From the NCBI GenBank assembly GCA_041396125.1, contig JAWKZG010000001.1, positions 434,001 to 498,000 on the forward strand: DNA of 64,000 nucleotides, written 5' to 3'. The notes below the pieces were generated by a model, which worked only from the letters and a program-made list of their open reading frames with translations, was not told the DNA's origin and searched no databases. Every line of letters begins with the position of its first letter. The stretch's first letter is position 1. Below, in pieces: positions 63,524-64,000 of the stretch. The stretch is from JAWKZG01 sp041396125. GTDB taxonomy: Bacteria > Pseudomonadota > Gammaproteobacteria > Competibacterales > Competibacteraceae. The position numbers and the translations under genes are program-made.

Positions 63524-64000
63524 GTGCGGTTTATCAGTCGCAGCCAGATTTCACGCCCGGCGCAGCTGCTGGCACCGGTGCTGGCGATTCTGCTGACCCT
63601 GCTGCTCAGTGCGCCGCTGATTTTATGGACGGGCGCATCGGTGTTACAGGCTTATGCCGAAATTCTGCGGGGTGCGTTTGGCGGCACGCTGGCCATCACC
63701 GAAACCCTGACCCGCGCAACCCCGTTGATCCTGACCGGATTGGCGGCTGCAATCGCATTTCGGGCACATTTTTACAATATCGGTGCCGAAGGGCAGTTGT
63801 ATCTGGGCGCTGTGGCGGCGGTGCTGGTAGGCGGACTGCATGGCGGCAGTGGGCTGGGCTGGCCGACACCCGTGCTGTTTCCTCTGATGTTGCTGGCCGG
63901 GGCGCTGGCCGGCGCGGTATTGCTGCTGGGGCCGGTGCTGCTGAAAACCCGCCTGGGTGTGGACGAGGTAGTCACTACGCTGTTGCTGAATTTTATTGTG
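63524..64000 (+). CDS. BMP-type ABC importer, permease (cut by window end)
   Basis: A GTG at 63524, immediately after the ATPase stop, opens a frame that stays open for 159 codons to the window edge. It encodes an N-terminal helix (LLAPVLAILLTLLLSAPLIL) and then family landmarks: YAEILRGAFGGTLAITETL, LTRATPLILTGLAAAIAFRA, FYNIGAEGQLYLGAVAAVLV and LGVDEVVTTLLLNFIV. This is the first of the two permeases usual in BMP transporters. The frame is undamaged, so the error-dense stretch ends about here. The 3' part lies beyond the window. Confidence 0.85.
   Translation, partial: MRFISRSQISRPAQLLAPVLAILLTLLLSAPLILWTGASVLQAYAEILRGAFGGTLAITETLTRATPLILTGLAAAIAFRAHFYNIGAEGQLYLGAVAAVLVGGLHGGSGLGWPTPVLFPLMLLAGALAGAVLLLGPVLLKTRLGVDEVVTTLLLNFIV

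Overview
The window comes from a bacterial chromosome, most probably a gammaproteobacterium. The contiguous block rplJL-rpoBC-rpsLG-fusA-tuf followed by complete S10, spc and alpha ribosomal-protein operons, the zinc-free 101-residue S14, the homodimeric AceE pyruvate dehydrogenase, YejABEF, Rof, HemW and TrkAH all fit that class. I cannot name a genus from the sequence alone.

Layout. 1-28,290 (+): a transcription/translation superoperon (L10 fragment, L7/L12, RpoB, RpoC, S12, S7, EF-G, EF-Tu, then 28 genes from rpsJ to rplQ), closed by a clear intrinsic terminator. 28,299-30,064 (+): a SAM hydroxide adenosyltransferase and an AmgK-like sugar kinase. 30,061-37,981 (-): the YejABEF peptide ABC importer, a crotonase-fold protein and a class III CoA-transferase. 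38,155-43,077: accessory stretch with a tannase/feruloyl-esterase protein, a glycine-zipper lipoprotein, a leucine-rich-repeat protein, an unrecognised 405-residue protein beside a scrap of a DNA methyltransferase, and a small membrane protein. 43,091-49,295 (-): AceF, AceE, Rof, a CPxCG zinc protein and HemW. 49,362-51,616 (+): tRNA-Thr(CGT), a PIN-like protein, a P-loop kinase-like protein and a GNAT acetyltransferase. 51,901-56,248 (+): TrkA and two tandem TrkH potassium-channel genes. 56,273-57,916 (-): RNase D and MoaC. 58,193-64,000 (+): MetK, AhcY, then a BMP-family ABC importer (binding protein, double ATPase, first permease cut by the window end). MetK and AhcY form the SAM cycle, and the BMP importer behind them suggests nucleoside traffic linked to it.

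Sequence quality is a major caveat. Essential genes (rpoC, fusA, tuf, rplC, secY, rpsM, metK, ahcY) carry small indels that break the frame although the other-frame continuation is fully conserved, and tRNA-Thr lacks one T-stem base. The stretch from about 55.0 to 63.5 kb is especially dense in errors. I therefore annotate these as whole genes with probable sequencing or assembly errors, not as biological pseudogenes.

Items most worth a second look: a possible pseudoknot between rpsJ and rplC, a large compound hairpin between metK and ahcY that does not match the SAH riboswitch consensus as I know it, the 405-residue orphan between imperfect direct repeats, the BMP importer behind ahcY, and the tandem trkH pair.
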